Origin: Chaetoderma sp. LZ-2023a | Taxonomy: Eukaryota > Mollusca > Caudofoveata > Chaetodermatida > Chaetodermatidae | Assembly (NCBI GenBank): GCA_034401795.1 | Contig: CM067365.1 | Span: 15,381,434-15,445,433 of the forward strand | Length of the DNA stretch: 64,000 nt | Direction of reading: 5' to 3' | Shown here: in pieces, positions 32,314 through 42,419 of the stretch | Position numbering within the stretch: position 1 is the stretch's first letter | How the letters are laid out: every line of letters begins with the position of its first letter | Notes under the pieces: model-generated | Databases searched by the model: none | What the model was told of the DNA's origin: nothing | Seen by the model: only the letters and a program-made list of their open reading frames with translations | Position numbers and translations under genes: made by a program

Positions 32314-33282
32314 AGTAGTTATATAATAAGTGTTTCAGAACAGAACGTGGTGGGAGCCACCGATCTGCGATCCGCGGCTACAGGAGGGGAGGTGGGCTGT
32401 CAGAACAGTAATTATATGCACATACATTCCAACTCGGGATTGTGTCCAGAGAAAATATGCGATGCGCCTAAGCACACAAAATAGCTAACGCTTAAAACAC
32501 TATCTCGCTGTTGTTATCTGTTAGATGTAATATGCCAGTTATCAGTAGGTCTGCAGCTAATAACTAGGACATACCAGGCTATCCGAACAGAGGGTGGTGG
32601 GAGCTGCGGATCGCGGATCGGTTGTTACAGGAGGTAAGTGGGCTGTCAGAACAGAGGGATGGCTGGCTGCGATGCGTTTTACAATGTAGGGTCCACCCCA
32701 ACCACCCCCCGGTGGGCCCCCATCCATTGTTCAGACCATGCCAGGCAAGTACAAAACTTCCATTTAGACCTACGACATCATAAGTTTATTCACGCCAGGC
32801 AAGTACAAAACTTCCACTACAAACTGTAGTACACTACAGGTTCACTCATAAGATTCCGAACCATGGATACACGCAATCATAATAAGTTCACAGATGAGGT
32901 GTATTACAACGCCTCACAGTGAGCCACCCGTTCCAGCACCATACAGGAAGCCCAAAGCAGAGACATTTATTTTGATACTGTGGATCATTAGCACATGATC
33001 TAAATACTGTCTTAGTTCTCTCATTGCCATTGCTGTCAGTGGATAGCGTCTAACCCCTAACTCGGCGCCTGGTGGGGTTTTTTGGACGAGTACCTCGTCT
33101 ACTACTATTGCGAAGGATAGGTTAGGAGAAGCTCTCCAGAACTCAAGTGATTTATTTGCATAGTCGCCCAGGTCATGTAATGATCTTGCCACTTTTTCCC
33201 GCCGTGCCACACAGCCTCTCTGTTACCTATACAGTTGCGTTTCCCTAATAGGCTGTTCTGAAACACTTATTTTATAACTACT
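32314..33282. mobile_element. fossil stretch bounded by 30-bp terminal inverted repeats
   Basis: AGTAGTTATATAATAAGTGT... at 32,314-32,343 is matched in inverted orientation at 33,253-33,282 with one difference. Polintons have termini starting AG and long inverted repeats, so a derivative of such a virus-like element is one option. The 969-bp interior holds a duplicated segment (GGCTACAGGAGGGGAGGTGG near 32,375 and its relative near 32,620) and an open minus stretch at 32,914-33,210. No target duplication is evident. Confidence 0.55.
32914..33210 (-). CDS. 98-codon open stretch, unrecognised
   Basis: It reads a mixed-composition protein (HDLGDYANKSLEFWRASPN, then FAIVVDEVLVQKTPPGAE) next to the right inverted repeat. 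It carries no known domain. It is probably a remnant of the virus-like element to which the neighbouring fragments belong. Confidence 0.4.
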   Translation of the reverse strand: MARREKVARSLHDLGDYANKSLEFWRASPNLSFAIVVDEVLVQKTPPGAELGVRRYPLTAMAMRELRQYLDHVLMIHSIKINVSALGFLYGAGTGGSL

Positions 33283-33425
33283 GATGATGATGATGATGAT
33301 AGACATAATGCTGGTGATGATGATAGACATAATGTTGATGATGATGATGATGATGATAGGCATAATACTGATGATGATGATGATGATAGACATAATGCTG
33401 ATGATGATGATGATAGACATAATGC
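33283..33425. repeat. (ATG)n microsatellite, compound
   Basis: ATGATGATG tracts separated by ATAGACATAATGCTG. It abuts the right inverted repeat exactly. Confidence 0.95.
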
Positions 33426-33489
33426 TGGATCACAAATACATGCCCAGCCTCATGTCTCTGTATCAAAAAACTGAACAAAACAAACACGT

Positions 33490-33660
33490 AGTCACAATCA
33501 GTGTCACATCGGCATGAGGGGATTACCCACAGGCCCTTCCAGCTGCCTTGGCAGCGCTCACTTGGCAGAACGCTAAAGTGCCTACCATCTGCACCATGGC
33601 AGACTCTGGCATGTTCACAGGTGACACAGAGGTTCTGGTGCCACATCGGCTGCCTTAATG
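33490..33660 (-). pseudogene. fossil virus-like gene fragment, Cys-rich segment
   Basis: The minus strand reads LCVTCEHARVCHGAD, matching LCVTCEHARVCCGAN in the gene at 38,492-39,046. Spacing and following sequence are also related at DNA level (38,640-38,810). This is a second, shorter and broken copy of the same gene. Confidence 0.6.
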
Positions 33661-33884
33661 ACCACCTGCGTTACTGGCCACCTAGTTGTAGCTGATGATA
33701 CCTATGGTAGGTGCTGACCTGTCTTTAGTGATCACCTATCTTTAGAGACAGAATCGTGCTCTACGTGCGCTCAAGCTGAATCCCAGCAGTGTGCTATACA
33801 CAAACCTTGGCATAGCCAAAGTACAGTACTGTCACGCCACTTCTATCTGGCAATACTGTTTACACTTACTAATAATACATAGCG

Positions 33885-33952
33885 AGATTTGAACCTGTGA
33901 TTTTTAAGTGTAATTCGACATATAACGAATAATGCATATGCCATCTCGGCCA
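33885..33952 (-). ncRNA. tRNA-like Pol III promoter pair (SINE or tRNA pseudogene)
   Basis: On the minus strand TGGCCGAGATGG (33,952-33,941) fits an A box with one mismatch, and GGTTCAAATCT (33,895-33,885) fits a B box 46 bases further. The spacing suits a tRNA with a longer variable arm. A proper anticodon stem is not apparent, so a tRNA-derived SINE head or decayed tRNA is likelier than a working gene. Confidence 0.35.
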
Positions 33953-34036
33953 TGCATGCATTACTCACGTCACAGACCAGAGGGAATATATGCCTACAGA
34001 TTGTGATTATTAACGCCAGTAAGCATACAAGTTTAT

Positions 34037-34125
34037 AGACTGTTGTCAATAATTTCAAAATGTAGTTATCAGTGCGTTGCTGTAGACTGTTGTCAATAAT
34101 TTCAAAAATGTAGTTACCAGTGCGT
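34037..34125. repeat. 47-bp tandem duplication
   Basis: AGACTGTTGTCAATAATTTC to CAGTGCGTT occurs twice, starting at 34,037 and 34,084. Confidence 0.9.
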
Positions 34126-34607
34126 TATCAGTCTGATTGATCTGTTTGCTATTATTGCACAACAATTCATAATTTTACAAAAGTACGTAATTTTACTTCA
34201 CGTAACCGACACGCGAACGAAACGATCGTTCTCGCCAAATTTTGAGGGCTGTGTTGGTTTGGGTGGTGGTGGCAGTTTGGGTGGTGGTAATCAACTGAAT
34301 CATTTTACGACATGCATGTCTAATCTACTTCAATCATTTATTCTTTCTCCCACATTATTCATTCATACATTTATTGTTGTTGATGTTGTTGCTGTTGACT
34401 CAACTGAAGATTTAGCACATTGGCTTGTGTGTACAGCGCGTGGGGGGAAATTGGATAAACAGTTTGATTCAAGCCGTGCCGATTAATTCATTGCTTTGTA
34501 TTTACTCAATGATCAAAGTGATTAACGAGGAGGATAATAGTTCAAACATCAAAGGAAGTTTCTAAGCTTTAGTAGCAGCTTGAGTAGAATTGCATGGTCT
34601 ATAATTA
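34126..34607. other. no gene seen
   Basis: Unique DNA. A short open stretch at 34,259-34,486 (plus) begins with Gly-rich GGTGGT repeats and is not recognised. Confidence 0.4.
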
Positions 34608-34773
34608 TACTTAAAGAAAATTCTGTCTCATAGGAAATATCAGTTTGCAAACCGATAGACTATTTTGGAAAATTACCGCTTTATCGAATAAGTCATATCA
34701 GTCTGCAAACATGATATTTCTCAAGACCATTGTAGAAGCCGAATTGGTCCACATTGAATGTTAAAGGTTTAAT
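34608..34773. mobile_element. family A MITE, degenerate
   Basis: TATCAGTTTGCAAACCG and CAGTCTGCAAACATGATAT form the outer arms; the right end is GAATGTTAAAGGTTTAA. Confidence 0.5.
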
Positions 34774-34924
34774 TCAAACTGTAGACTCTTGCACACAACA
34801 CGCATTTAATTATTTATTTCTTTACGCACATACATACGGATGGACACACACGGATGCGCACGCATACACGAATGCACTCACTCACTCAACTACACACGCA
34901 AGCAAGCACGCTTAATTGATGACG

Positions 34925-35070
34925 GACTATGTGTAATTGTTGCATGAATTGTATGTCTTTACTATTTAATAACAGGCTGTTGAATATTTTTTAAACTAAT
35001 TTGACTGGATGCTGTTGAAGTGTGGGTGATGCTTAGCTACGGATGGGCTGGACATAACTAAAACTGGGTT
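34925..35070 (+). mobile_element. dispersed repeat family C, truncated
   Basis: GCATGAATTGTATGTCTTTA, CTGTTGAATATTTTTTAAAC, then GGCTGGACATAACTAAAACTG correspond to 20,655-20,900 with the right part of the palindrome absent. Confidence 0.65.
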
Positions 35071-35867
35071 CCTTCATTTAATTCGACACAAGCCGACGTC
35101 ATATTAGTTATTATTAAACCTCCGCATATCATAAAATGATTCAGTTGAGTTCACCACCACCGGCATCAGTGTAATATTAAAGGGTGACAAGTAACAGTCA
35201 CACGCAATATGAATAATTTTTTTACACAAATTATACAATAGGCCTATACCAAGTGCAAGTCAATTATTCAATAATAATGTCCAATACACACAAATCATCA
35301 AACTACCGCGCATTAACCATAGCCTCCACCCACCACACCACTTTTAGCCAAAAATATGTAAGTGCGAAACGACCCACTCTATGGGGCGAATCGACACGGT
35401 GCGAAAACACCCGGGGCGAACCGACCCAGGCGCAAAACGACCCGTTACCTCCTATTAATGTAAACGAAAACTGGTAACATGTGTTATTTTAAGTTAAATC
35501 GGCATGATCACTATCAAATAAACATATATCTACACATAAACTAACTATACCCACTCGGGTATAGTGAGCGATAAGACAACGTAAAGTATATTTACTGGAA
35601 ATGATAGTTATTAACAAGAGACGTAAAGATTATTATTCTTCTTCTTACTCTGTAACTTCTTCTGTCGTAAGAGGACCGTGGCTGGTAACTGCCACGTACA
35701 TATGTATCTGTATCTGTACGAAGTGCGTTGTAGGACCAATACTGGCATAACACAGCGGATGAGAGAGTACGTTCAATATTATACAGGTTGTCTACTATGG
35801 AGTGAGGACCGGAAACTGTCAATAGTTGGAGCACAAGTTATCACGCCAAATCAAGGACCAGGAGGAC
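35071..35867. other. no gene seen; GGGGCGAA repeats
   Basis: 35,355-35,446 holds degenerate units of GGGGCGAATCGAC/GCGAAACGACCC, a motif type dispersed in many invertebrates. A hairpin CTATACCC-ACTC-GGGTATAG lies at 35,545-35,564. There is nothing coding that I recognise. Confidence 0.5.
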
Positions 35868-36720
35868 TGTGACAAACTGCAAACAGATTTAACAAACCTA
35901 CAGACATGGTCAAATGTATGATTAATGAAATTTCACCCAATGAAATGCAAGGTAATGACATTATCTAGGACAGAATCAGATTCATATGACTACTGGATGA
36001 AATCTGAAAATGGAGCCAAGACATCCCTTGAACATGTCACAGAGGAAAAAGATATAGGCATCATTACAGATTCGAAATTGATATTTGACAACCGTATTTT
36101 TTAAAAGGTTAACAAAGCTAATAAAATCATGGGCATCATCCGTAGGACATTTGTTTACCTGGAACAGGAAAATGTCAAGCTACTATATAAGGCACTGGTT
36201 CGGCCACACATTGAGTACGCTAATGCAGTATGGTTCCCATATCTGAAAAAAACACATTAATACCATAGAAGGTGTTCAGCGGAGAGCATCCAAGCTAGCG
36301 CCATCCCTCAAAGACATCACATACACCGAACGATTGAAAACATTGGGCCTACCGACCACGGTATACAGGCGAGCAAGGGGAGATATGATAGAGACATACA
36401 AAATGTTAACTGGAATTTATGACCCAGACGCTACCTCCCTATTTCAGATGCAACATGATTCAGTAACCCGTGGTCATCACCTGAAGGTCTACCAAAAGAG
36501 GGGAGGAACAAACCGTAGGAAGAATTTCTTTTCCTTATGAGTTTGCTACCCATGGAATAGCCTGCCAGAATCTGTCATTTCAGCACCAACAGTCATATCA
36601 TTTGACAAATGACTAGACAAACTATGGCAATGTCAAGGGGCAGTCTATGACTGTACACAAAAACTGACCAGACCAGATGGCACAGAGATTGATGTGACTG
36701 AAGAGGAAGGCTGAGAGAAT
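35868..36720 (+). pseudogene. LINE reverse transcriptase C-terminal fragment (Jockey/CR1-like)
   Basis: The plus strand reads the end of a non-LTR reverse transcriptase across more than one frame: KCKVMTLSRTES, EEKDIGIITDSKL, ANKIMGIIRRTF, KLLYKALVRPHIEYANAVW, then the tail LGLPTTVYRRARGDMIETYK and RGHHLKVYQKRGG. These are the conserved thumb and post-RT motifs of such elements. The fragment starts just before the 'dxxxLxxW' region, so it is 5'-truncated, as is usual for LINEs. It has in-frame stops (for example near 36,103) and at least one frameshift (near 36,255) and is dead. The (TA)n tract at 36,826 may have grown from its 3' tail. Confidence 0.8.
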
Positions 36721-36820
36721 TAATGTACATATATAGACAATTGTCTTGATTGTATGAAATCATCACAGGCGTAGGTGGCACACAGCAGCACATGCCCATG
36801 ATACATATTCATACAGCAGA

Positions 36821-37329
<509 letters not shown>

Positions 37330-37735
37330 TACCTAGATTACAAACACAGTTGTCATCTAGATGGTTCCAGTCTATTACTGTTTGTACAAAAAATAAATGT
37401 TTAAAGAGTTAAGATTTTGGTGGTGGTACACAAAAACATCTAGAATTGTTTGTGACCTGCTTTTCGAGGATGTTACTTGCTAGGTAGCCTTCGAATTTGC
37501 GTGTGCGAACAGCTCTTCTTGGACGTTTGGTTGGCAAGTATTCATGAGGAGGGATGGCTGGGATCGACCCCTCAACCACCTTGAATAGGAATGTCAATTG
37601 GAGTTGTTTATGCCTTTCTTGTAATGATGTTAGGTCGTGGTCGTGCAGCATCTGGGTAGCACATCCTGGGGTTCTGCTCTTGTAGTCACCAGTGATGAAT
37701 CTTGTTGCCTGTCTTTGAGTAATGTAATGTTATAT
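37330..37735 (-). pseudogene. LINE ORF2 extreme C-terminus, minus strand
   Basis: Reads RQATRFITGDYKSRTPGC, DLTSLQERHKQLQLTFLFKV, EGSIPAIPPHEYL and, after one in-frame stop at 37,409-37,411, FFVQTVIDWNHLDD. SLQERR..LTFLFKVV and TV.DWN.L are the closing motifs of non-LTR retrotransposon ORF2 proteins common in molluscs. 5'-truncated and dead; it is a different family from the plus-strand LINE at 35,868. Confidence 0.75.
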
Positions 37736-38324
37736 TATAAATTATGAAAGTAAATTAGTCTGCATTGAATGACTGTTTTATCTACATTTTCAAGCGCAGT
37801 CCAAGTTAAATGCAGCAACAATTTCTACATGTACACCTTTTCACAGATTAGATAGGCCAACAGTCTTGATAATAAGAAGTCAGGATACATATTGCAATTT
37901 CTTTGTGTGTAGTGTGAACGAGAGTGCGGCTTAAAGACACTATTATGCATGTCAGATTGTCATTTCTTGGTACGGAGTAAATATTTGATAGTTTTCTGCA
38001 ATCTATTATGAGCTAGTGTCCCTGACGTGTAGTGCATGCAAACTATTTGAACAAATCCTGCAAGCAATATAATGTCCCATTTTAATATTCATACCATCTT
38101 ATACAGTAACCAACACAGATTTAGAAAGAAAGTTAAACTTAGTTAAAAGTTTAAAATATTACATAACGCAGGCAATACCTTCATGTTCTACTCCATGTCA
38201 GAACGGTTATACATATATGCAAATATAACTGTACAGATTTCCTTCAACATGACAGATATATACAACTGGTCGGCAGACCACCCTATACAAGATACTGTAC
38301 ATATTATACTGCACACATGTATAA
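37736..38324. other. no gene seen
   Basis: AT-rich unique DNA between the LINE remnant and the virus-like gene block. Confidence 0.5.
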
Positions 38325-38497
38325 GTAGTAGTGTTGGGGTCAAAATGATACCACCTCACTCAACTGGCCGCCGTTCGGCGATCCGTGGCCCCCACCACCC
38401 TTTCAATCCTTGGGGTATAGGTTGTTGAGACAGGGGCCACCATGGATCGCCGAACGGCTGCCAGGGAGGTAGGATCATCCTGACACTACTACTATGA
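38325..38497. repeat. large imperfect hairpin, arms of about 65 bp
   Basis: The left arm begins AGTAGTAGTGTTGGGG and includes GCCGTTCGGCGATCCGTGG. The right arm, on the other strand, begins AGTAGTAGTGTCAGG and includes GCCGTTCGGCGATCCATGG. A central loop of about 40 bp separates them. AGT-type ends recall those of the 32,314 element. Confidence 0.8.
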
Positions 38498-38576
38498 GGG
38501 GCTGAACGCCCATTTAGAGACAAGCCTCCACAGTGATATACACCACTGATCGCCATCAACCACACCAGAAGGGCCG

Positions 38577-38628
<52 letters not shown>

Positions 38629-39046
38629 TCTGTGTAGGCTCAGACAAACACATAGTCTCTGCCAGAGTCGCATCGGCATGACGGTACCACCCATAGGGGC
38701 TTCCATCTACCTTGGCAATGCTCACCTGGGAGAGGCTACAGTGATTAGCATTTGCACCACAGCAGACTCTGGCATGTTCACATGTTACGCAGAGAATCTG
38801 GTGCTGAGCATGGGTCTCCAGCAGACAACCACAGCCTACCCTCTCCACCCCATAGAAGTTGCAGACAGACTTGATCTCTTCACGTGAGTGAAAGCGGTTG
38901 TAAATGTTTCTCCGCAAGGGGTTGACCCAAGGATTGTACTGGGGGTCATCCCGGAAATGGGCCCACTTGGCATCCAATATCATGGCAGGCTCAGCGCCCT
39001 GTGCCACTGCTGTAGACGCCAGCATGGGCAGTATGATGAGAATCAT
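38492..39046 (-). CDS. fossil virus-like gene: secreted or membrane Cys-rich protein
   Basis: Minus strand. The N-terminus MILIILPMLASTAVAQG looks like a signal peptide with a cleavage-type AQG. It is followed by a charged region with FHSREEIKSVCNFYG and a Cys-rich part (CGCLLETHAQHQILCVTC, then ARVCCGAN). The downstream end runs into a translated (CT)n tract at 38,579-38,627 and then the hairpin, so the last part is not gene sequence. A related, shorter copy lies at 33,490-33,660. Family not recognised; membership of a virus-like element is inferred from the adjacent compact cluster. Confidence 0.5.
38579..38627. repeat. (CT)n microsatellite
   Basis: A pure CT tract of about 49 bp. Confidence 0.97.
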
Positions 39047-39084
39047 GGCTATATATGAAGAGTTAAACTGAACAGAGTGAACCC

Positions 39085-39987
39085 CTAAAGAAATATCTGT
39101 GCCAGATCGAGCCCTGTTCCATCCGGAATGATAGTGATCTTCATCCCCTCAGCGGCAGGAGCTAGCTGCTTCACTCTGCCGCCGAATAGGAAGCGTAGTT
39201 CTAGGACTATATGAGTCGTTTGTGGGCTAGTGAGTTTGACTCGTTGAAGCAGTTTAACAGCACCCTTGACTTTGGAGACTAGTGACACCCCATCTACCCG
39301 TATGGTGCCCTCCTGGAGTTTAACAGCTTCTTTTGGTCCATCGAATTGATGACGCAGCAGGAGCTTTCCACCTGTAACCCTGATCTGGTGACCCACCCTC
39401 ATCACAGAGACACCATTACCTATGTAGGTGAGGAAGGATGATCCCCGATTGTAGAGTTTTCGAACTGTCCCATCCTCTTTCACAACAGTGGAGAGGTGGG
39501 TAACCTCTATGTCAATGACTGCGGGAGGCCAATATAGGGACAACCATGTTTGCCAGTCACCCCCAGGTCCAGCGCGGTACCACACCTCATTCTTCTCAAA
39601 TACGAACTCCAGGTTTTTTGCCAGGGTCAATAGCAGGCCATCATGGGCCATCGGTGGGACACTGCTCAAATAAGGTTTTACCAGATGAAAGCTGAGGTCA
39701 TTATTTAGGGTGCTGATGTTTGCCACTTCTGTATCTGAGAGCTCAATCAATGGCTCAAGGATGTACTTCCTCTTCAGGAAATCGTACCAAAACACAATCT
39801 TGTGGCCATCTATGTTGCGACCTAGGCACTCCTTCATCACAATGAGGTGGAGGAAGTATACCTTTGAGCTTGTTTCGTACTGTAGGGCGAATGACTTGCC
39901 ATCGCTCTCTTCTACCTTGGCAGCATCAACTGCGTACACATCTGCCAGGTCAGCAAGACCAGTCGAGTAAGCAAATATGGGTTCCAT
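39085..39987 (-). CDS. 300-residue open gene of the virus-like cluster, function unknown
   Basis: The longest clean coding sequence outside the retrotransposon. It starts MEPIFAYSTGLADLADVYAV and has no membrane segment or signal. Alternating hydrophobic strands (for example WYRAGPGGDWQTWLSLYW, then LLLRHQFDGPKEAVK and HIVLELRFLFGG) suggest a mostly beta structural protein, a prediction from sequence pattern only. The start lies 37 bp from the start of the plus-strand gene at 40,025, so the two are divergently arranged around a shared short promoter region. It ends 38 bp before the gene at 39,046, on the same strand. Looks whole; no homologue recognised. Confidence 0.6.
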   Translation of the reverse strand: MEPIFAYSTGLADLADVYAVDAAKVEESDGKSFALQYETSSKVYFLHLIVMKECLGRNIDGHKIVFWYDFLKRKYILEPLIELSDTEVANISTLNNDLSFHLVKPYLSSVPPMAHDGLLLTLAKNLEFVFEKNEVWYRAGPGGDWQTWLSLYWPPAVIDIEVTHLSTVVKEDGTVRKLYNRGSSFLTYIGNGVSVMRVGHQIRVTGGKLLLRHQFDGPKEAVKLQEGTIRVDGVSLVSKVKGAVKLLQRVKLTSPQTTHIVLELRFLFGGRVKQLAPAAEGMKITIIPDGTGLDLAQIFL

Positions 39988-40024
39988 AGCATGCTATAGG
40001 ATGGGTTAAACAAGACATATAACC
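39988..40024. promoter_or_regulatory. 37-bp divergent intergenic gap
   Basis: Separates the starts of the minus 300-residue gene and the plus cluster; short AT-rich content, no defined box. Confidence 0.3.
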
Positions 40025-40391
40025 ATGTCGATTGTCCGACTGCTGCTCTCCGGTGGTGAGAACATAATCTCACCCTCTCTAGAGGGGAGACGGGTGGTAC
40101 AGTACTGTATAGAATGGGTCCTCTTCGATGTGCCCCAGTGGGGCACAACATACATACACGCCTATGTGCTACAGCAGTGCACACAGCAGCTCATTAGTAG
40201 AAGCTGGCCGGGACGTGATAGAGTATCTCCCAGGTGCCACCAGCACCCTATGGAAAGCTATCAGTCCTAGCCTGTTCACACCTATAAATCACCTGTTTGA
40301 CAGCCCCTCCATTAACATATATACCAGCACGGATGGGATATCGGATGCCCATTTAGAGTTTAAACCCTTATTACTCATTGGCCTGACATGA
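40025..40391 (+). pseudogene. first plus-strand gene of the fossil virus-like cluster
   Basis: Reads MSIVRLLLSGGENIISPSLE at the start and ends in a hydrophobic HLEFKPLLLIGLT. Not recognised. It is probably broken. Its end overlaps the next ATG by a few bases, as in compact viral gene clusters. Confidence 0.4.
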
Positions 40392-40996
40392 TATCATACC
40401 AGAATTATCTGACCTTGGCCAAGATGATGAAGAAAGAGGTTCGCCCTTTCATGACCCCTGCAGAGATAAAGGCCTTAAATGAACAGAGGCTCGCACTGCA
40501 AGAAAAAGGAGAGCGACTACAGCGGGAGAACTGGTATCAACAGAACACAAGCCTTGCAAGGAGGCGAACGAACAGTGAAAATTTCTGATACTGGCAGGCC
40601 CTCCTGGAGGAGAGTAAGCGGGACGCAGGAGTCTTGACAGATGGCGATTAGCCAGTTGTCTTCACATACGACAATGAGCCAGATGTCTTCACAGACGAGG
40701 ATGAGCCAGGTGGCTTCTCAGACGAGGATAAGCCAGATGTCATACAGTGGAAAGAGGAGATGGCGCAGAAGTGTAAGACCAAGAAAACCATCCAGCAGCG
40801 GACCTACTATCTTGGTGAGAAGGTGAAGTTCCAGATGTCATGTCTCAGGAAGCTACTGGCACCCGACATATTGCTGGATAACCTCTGTCTAAGAGACGTC
40901 TGTCTCAAAACCAGCAAGCTAGCATGGTTCACCTGGCTGTCCAAAATGAACCCTTCTATGACTCATGAGCAGATTCTGCAGGTGATGCAGGTTTAA
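40388..40996 (+). pseudogene. charged helical gene(s) of the virus-like cluster
   Basis: Begins MISYQNYLTLAKMMKKEV and continues with a Glu/Gln/Arg-rich predicted coiled coil (EIKALNEQRLALQEKGERL). A later open part has VKFQMSCLRKLLAPDILLDN and WFTWLSKMNPSMTHEQIL. At least one break is likely. A short internal repeat (CAGATGTCTTCACAGACGAG and variants, 40,665-40,745) is present. Function unknown. Confidence 0.4.
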
Positions 40997-41010
40997 TCTC
41001 CAGGTATACT

Positions 41011-41526
41011 ATGGCAAAATCAGAGTGGCGGAAGCAACCAGAAATATACCCCTCCCTGACTGCTGATGAGGGGGTTACAGTACACGGCTGGCGACTCCAG
41101 CAGATAGATACCATCAGACAGAATCTCGTCCATGAGGCAGAAAAGTACAGCAGAACACACAGGTGATATAAGGCAGCCTACAACGTCCTCGCGCATACAA
41201 CCACTGCTGCGGGTGTGATTGGCGCCAGTGCTGGGGTGGCAGCTGTGGCCACTCTCACTACACGGGTGGGGGACATCGTCGCCATCCTGCTGGGTGGCGT
41301 GACACTGGCTGCCACTGTCTTGGCCACGGGATTGGGGGTGGGGCAGCGGCAGATCACATGGAGGCGGGAGAAGCATGCTAAGTATGTGGCACTGGCACAT
41401 AGTATGCTACAGACTATCGACGAGTCTGTCAGCAAAGCTCTCGAGGATGGCCAGGTCACCGATGAAGAGTACCACAATATATTGAAGGTCCAAGCCCTGT
41501 ACGACACGGAGAAACCTAAAGTGTGA
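41011..41526 (+). pseudogene. two-helix membrane protein of the virus-like cluster
   Basis: The main open part (41,215-41,526) has two Ala/Val/Gly-rich membrane helices (VIGASAGVAAVATLTT and VAILLGGVTLAATVLATG), then a basic turn (RQITWRREKHAKY) and a helical tail (LAHSMLQTIDESVSKALEDG). The layout recalls small two-helix membrane proteins with a cytosolic helical tail. The cluster copy looks broken. No family named. Confidence 0.45.
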
Positions 41527-41669
41527 CAGCAATACCTCAAAGGCTCTAGCAGGCGGGTTGATATGGAGGAGTTAAAAATGAGATGTTACGGCGAGGTCAC
41601 CTCGCTGGTCTCTGGAGTTGAGACGACTACAAATATTGTGCTGCGGTAGCTTTAAGAACACCAGTATAG

Positions 41670-42271
41670 ATGGCCTTCCCACTAAGCCTCACGACAGTCA
41701 TCCAGAGCCAACCGCCCATCCTGGGTGCACCTTTGACTGGCCTGAGAGGCCTACTGGATGATAAACCAGAGCTAACACCGTTCTCCATCACAGTGGATGG
41801 ATGGTCACGAACCAGCTTCTCCGTCAATCCACAACCGCTGACCAAACGCCCCATCGCCATCAAGGATGCGAAGCAAGCTCATACTTGGATGGCTGCTCCA
41901 AGCCTCTCATACTGGAATCAGCAGCTGAACTTTGCTGTGTGGTGTGCCACGACAGGATGTGGAGTAAGTTCCACCCTGCTTCACTCCTATTATGTTATTC
42001 CTTCAGCTCATCGCCAGCTGTCTCAGATTCCACGTGTACTTCATGGTGTGATGAATCCTCCATGAGCTGAGTGCAAGCCTCCCTGATACAAACGACTTCG
42101 ACCCACAGCTCAACAGTCATAGCGTCTCAGCGGCCAGCAGACTACAGAGAGAGTTCAGCGCTCATACAGACTATCGGTGGCATGGTGGTGACAACAGCGG
42201 TCTATGGGTTATGTACGGTGACCCGAGACGTGACTACTCAGGATTCCCCTATCGAACCCCCGGACGAGTAG
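41670..42271 (+). pseudogene. candidate structural gene of the virus-like cluster
   Basis: Starts MAFPLSLTTVIQSQPPILGA and includes WNQQLNFAVWCATTGCGVSS; further open sequence to 42,271 includes IQTIGGMVVTTAVYGLC. The position at the end of the plus cluster and the Trp/Gly/Thr-rich content would suit a capsid-type gene, but this is a guess. Broken or truncated at the right; the sequence turns AT-rich and non-coding after about 42,400. Confidence 0.35.
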
Positions 42272-42419
42272 GCCGTCGGAAGACAGCGACATTCTCGTTC
42301 GATCCAGACTCCGACCCTGGTGCACTGGTGCAAAATATGCACATCACTGGCTTGCGGCAAGACTATCCAGATTGGATATTTTCGGGTGTTGTTTTATGCA
42401 CTCCTAATCTACTCTAAAC

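Noticed and set aside
33223-33517. Met/Ile- or His-rich frames on both strands
   Set aside because: Translation of the (ATG)n microsatellite; only the Cys-rich part beyond it is kept.
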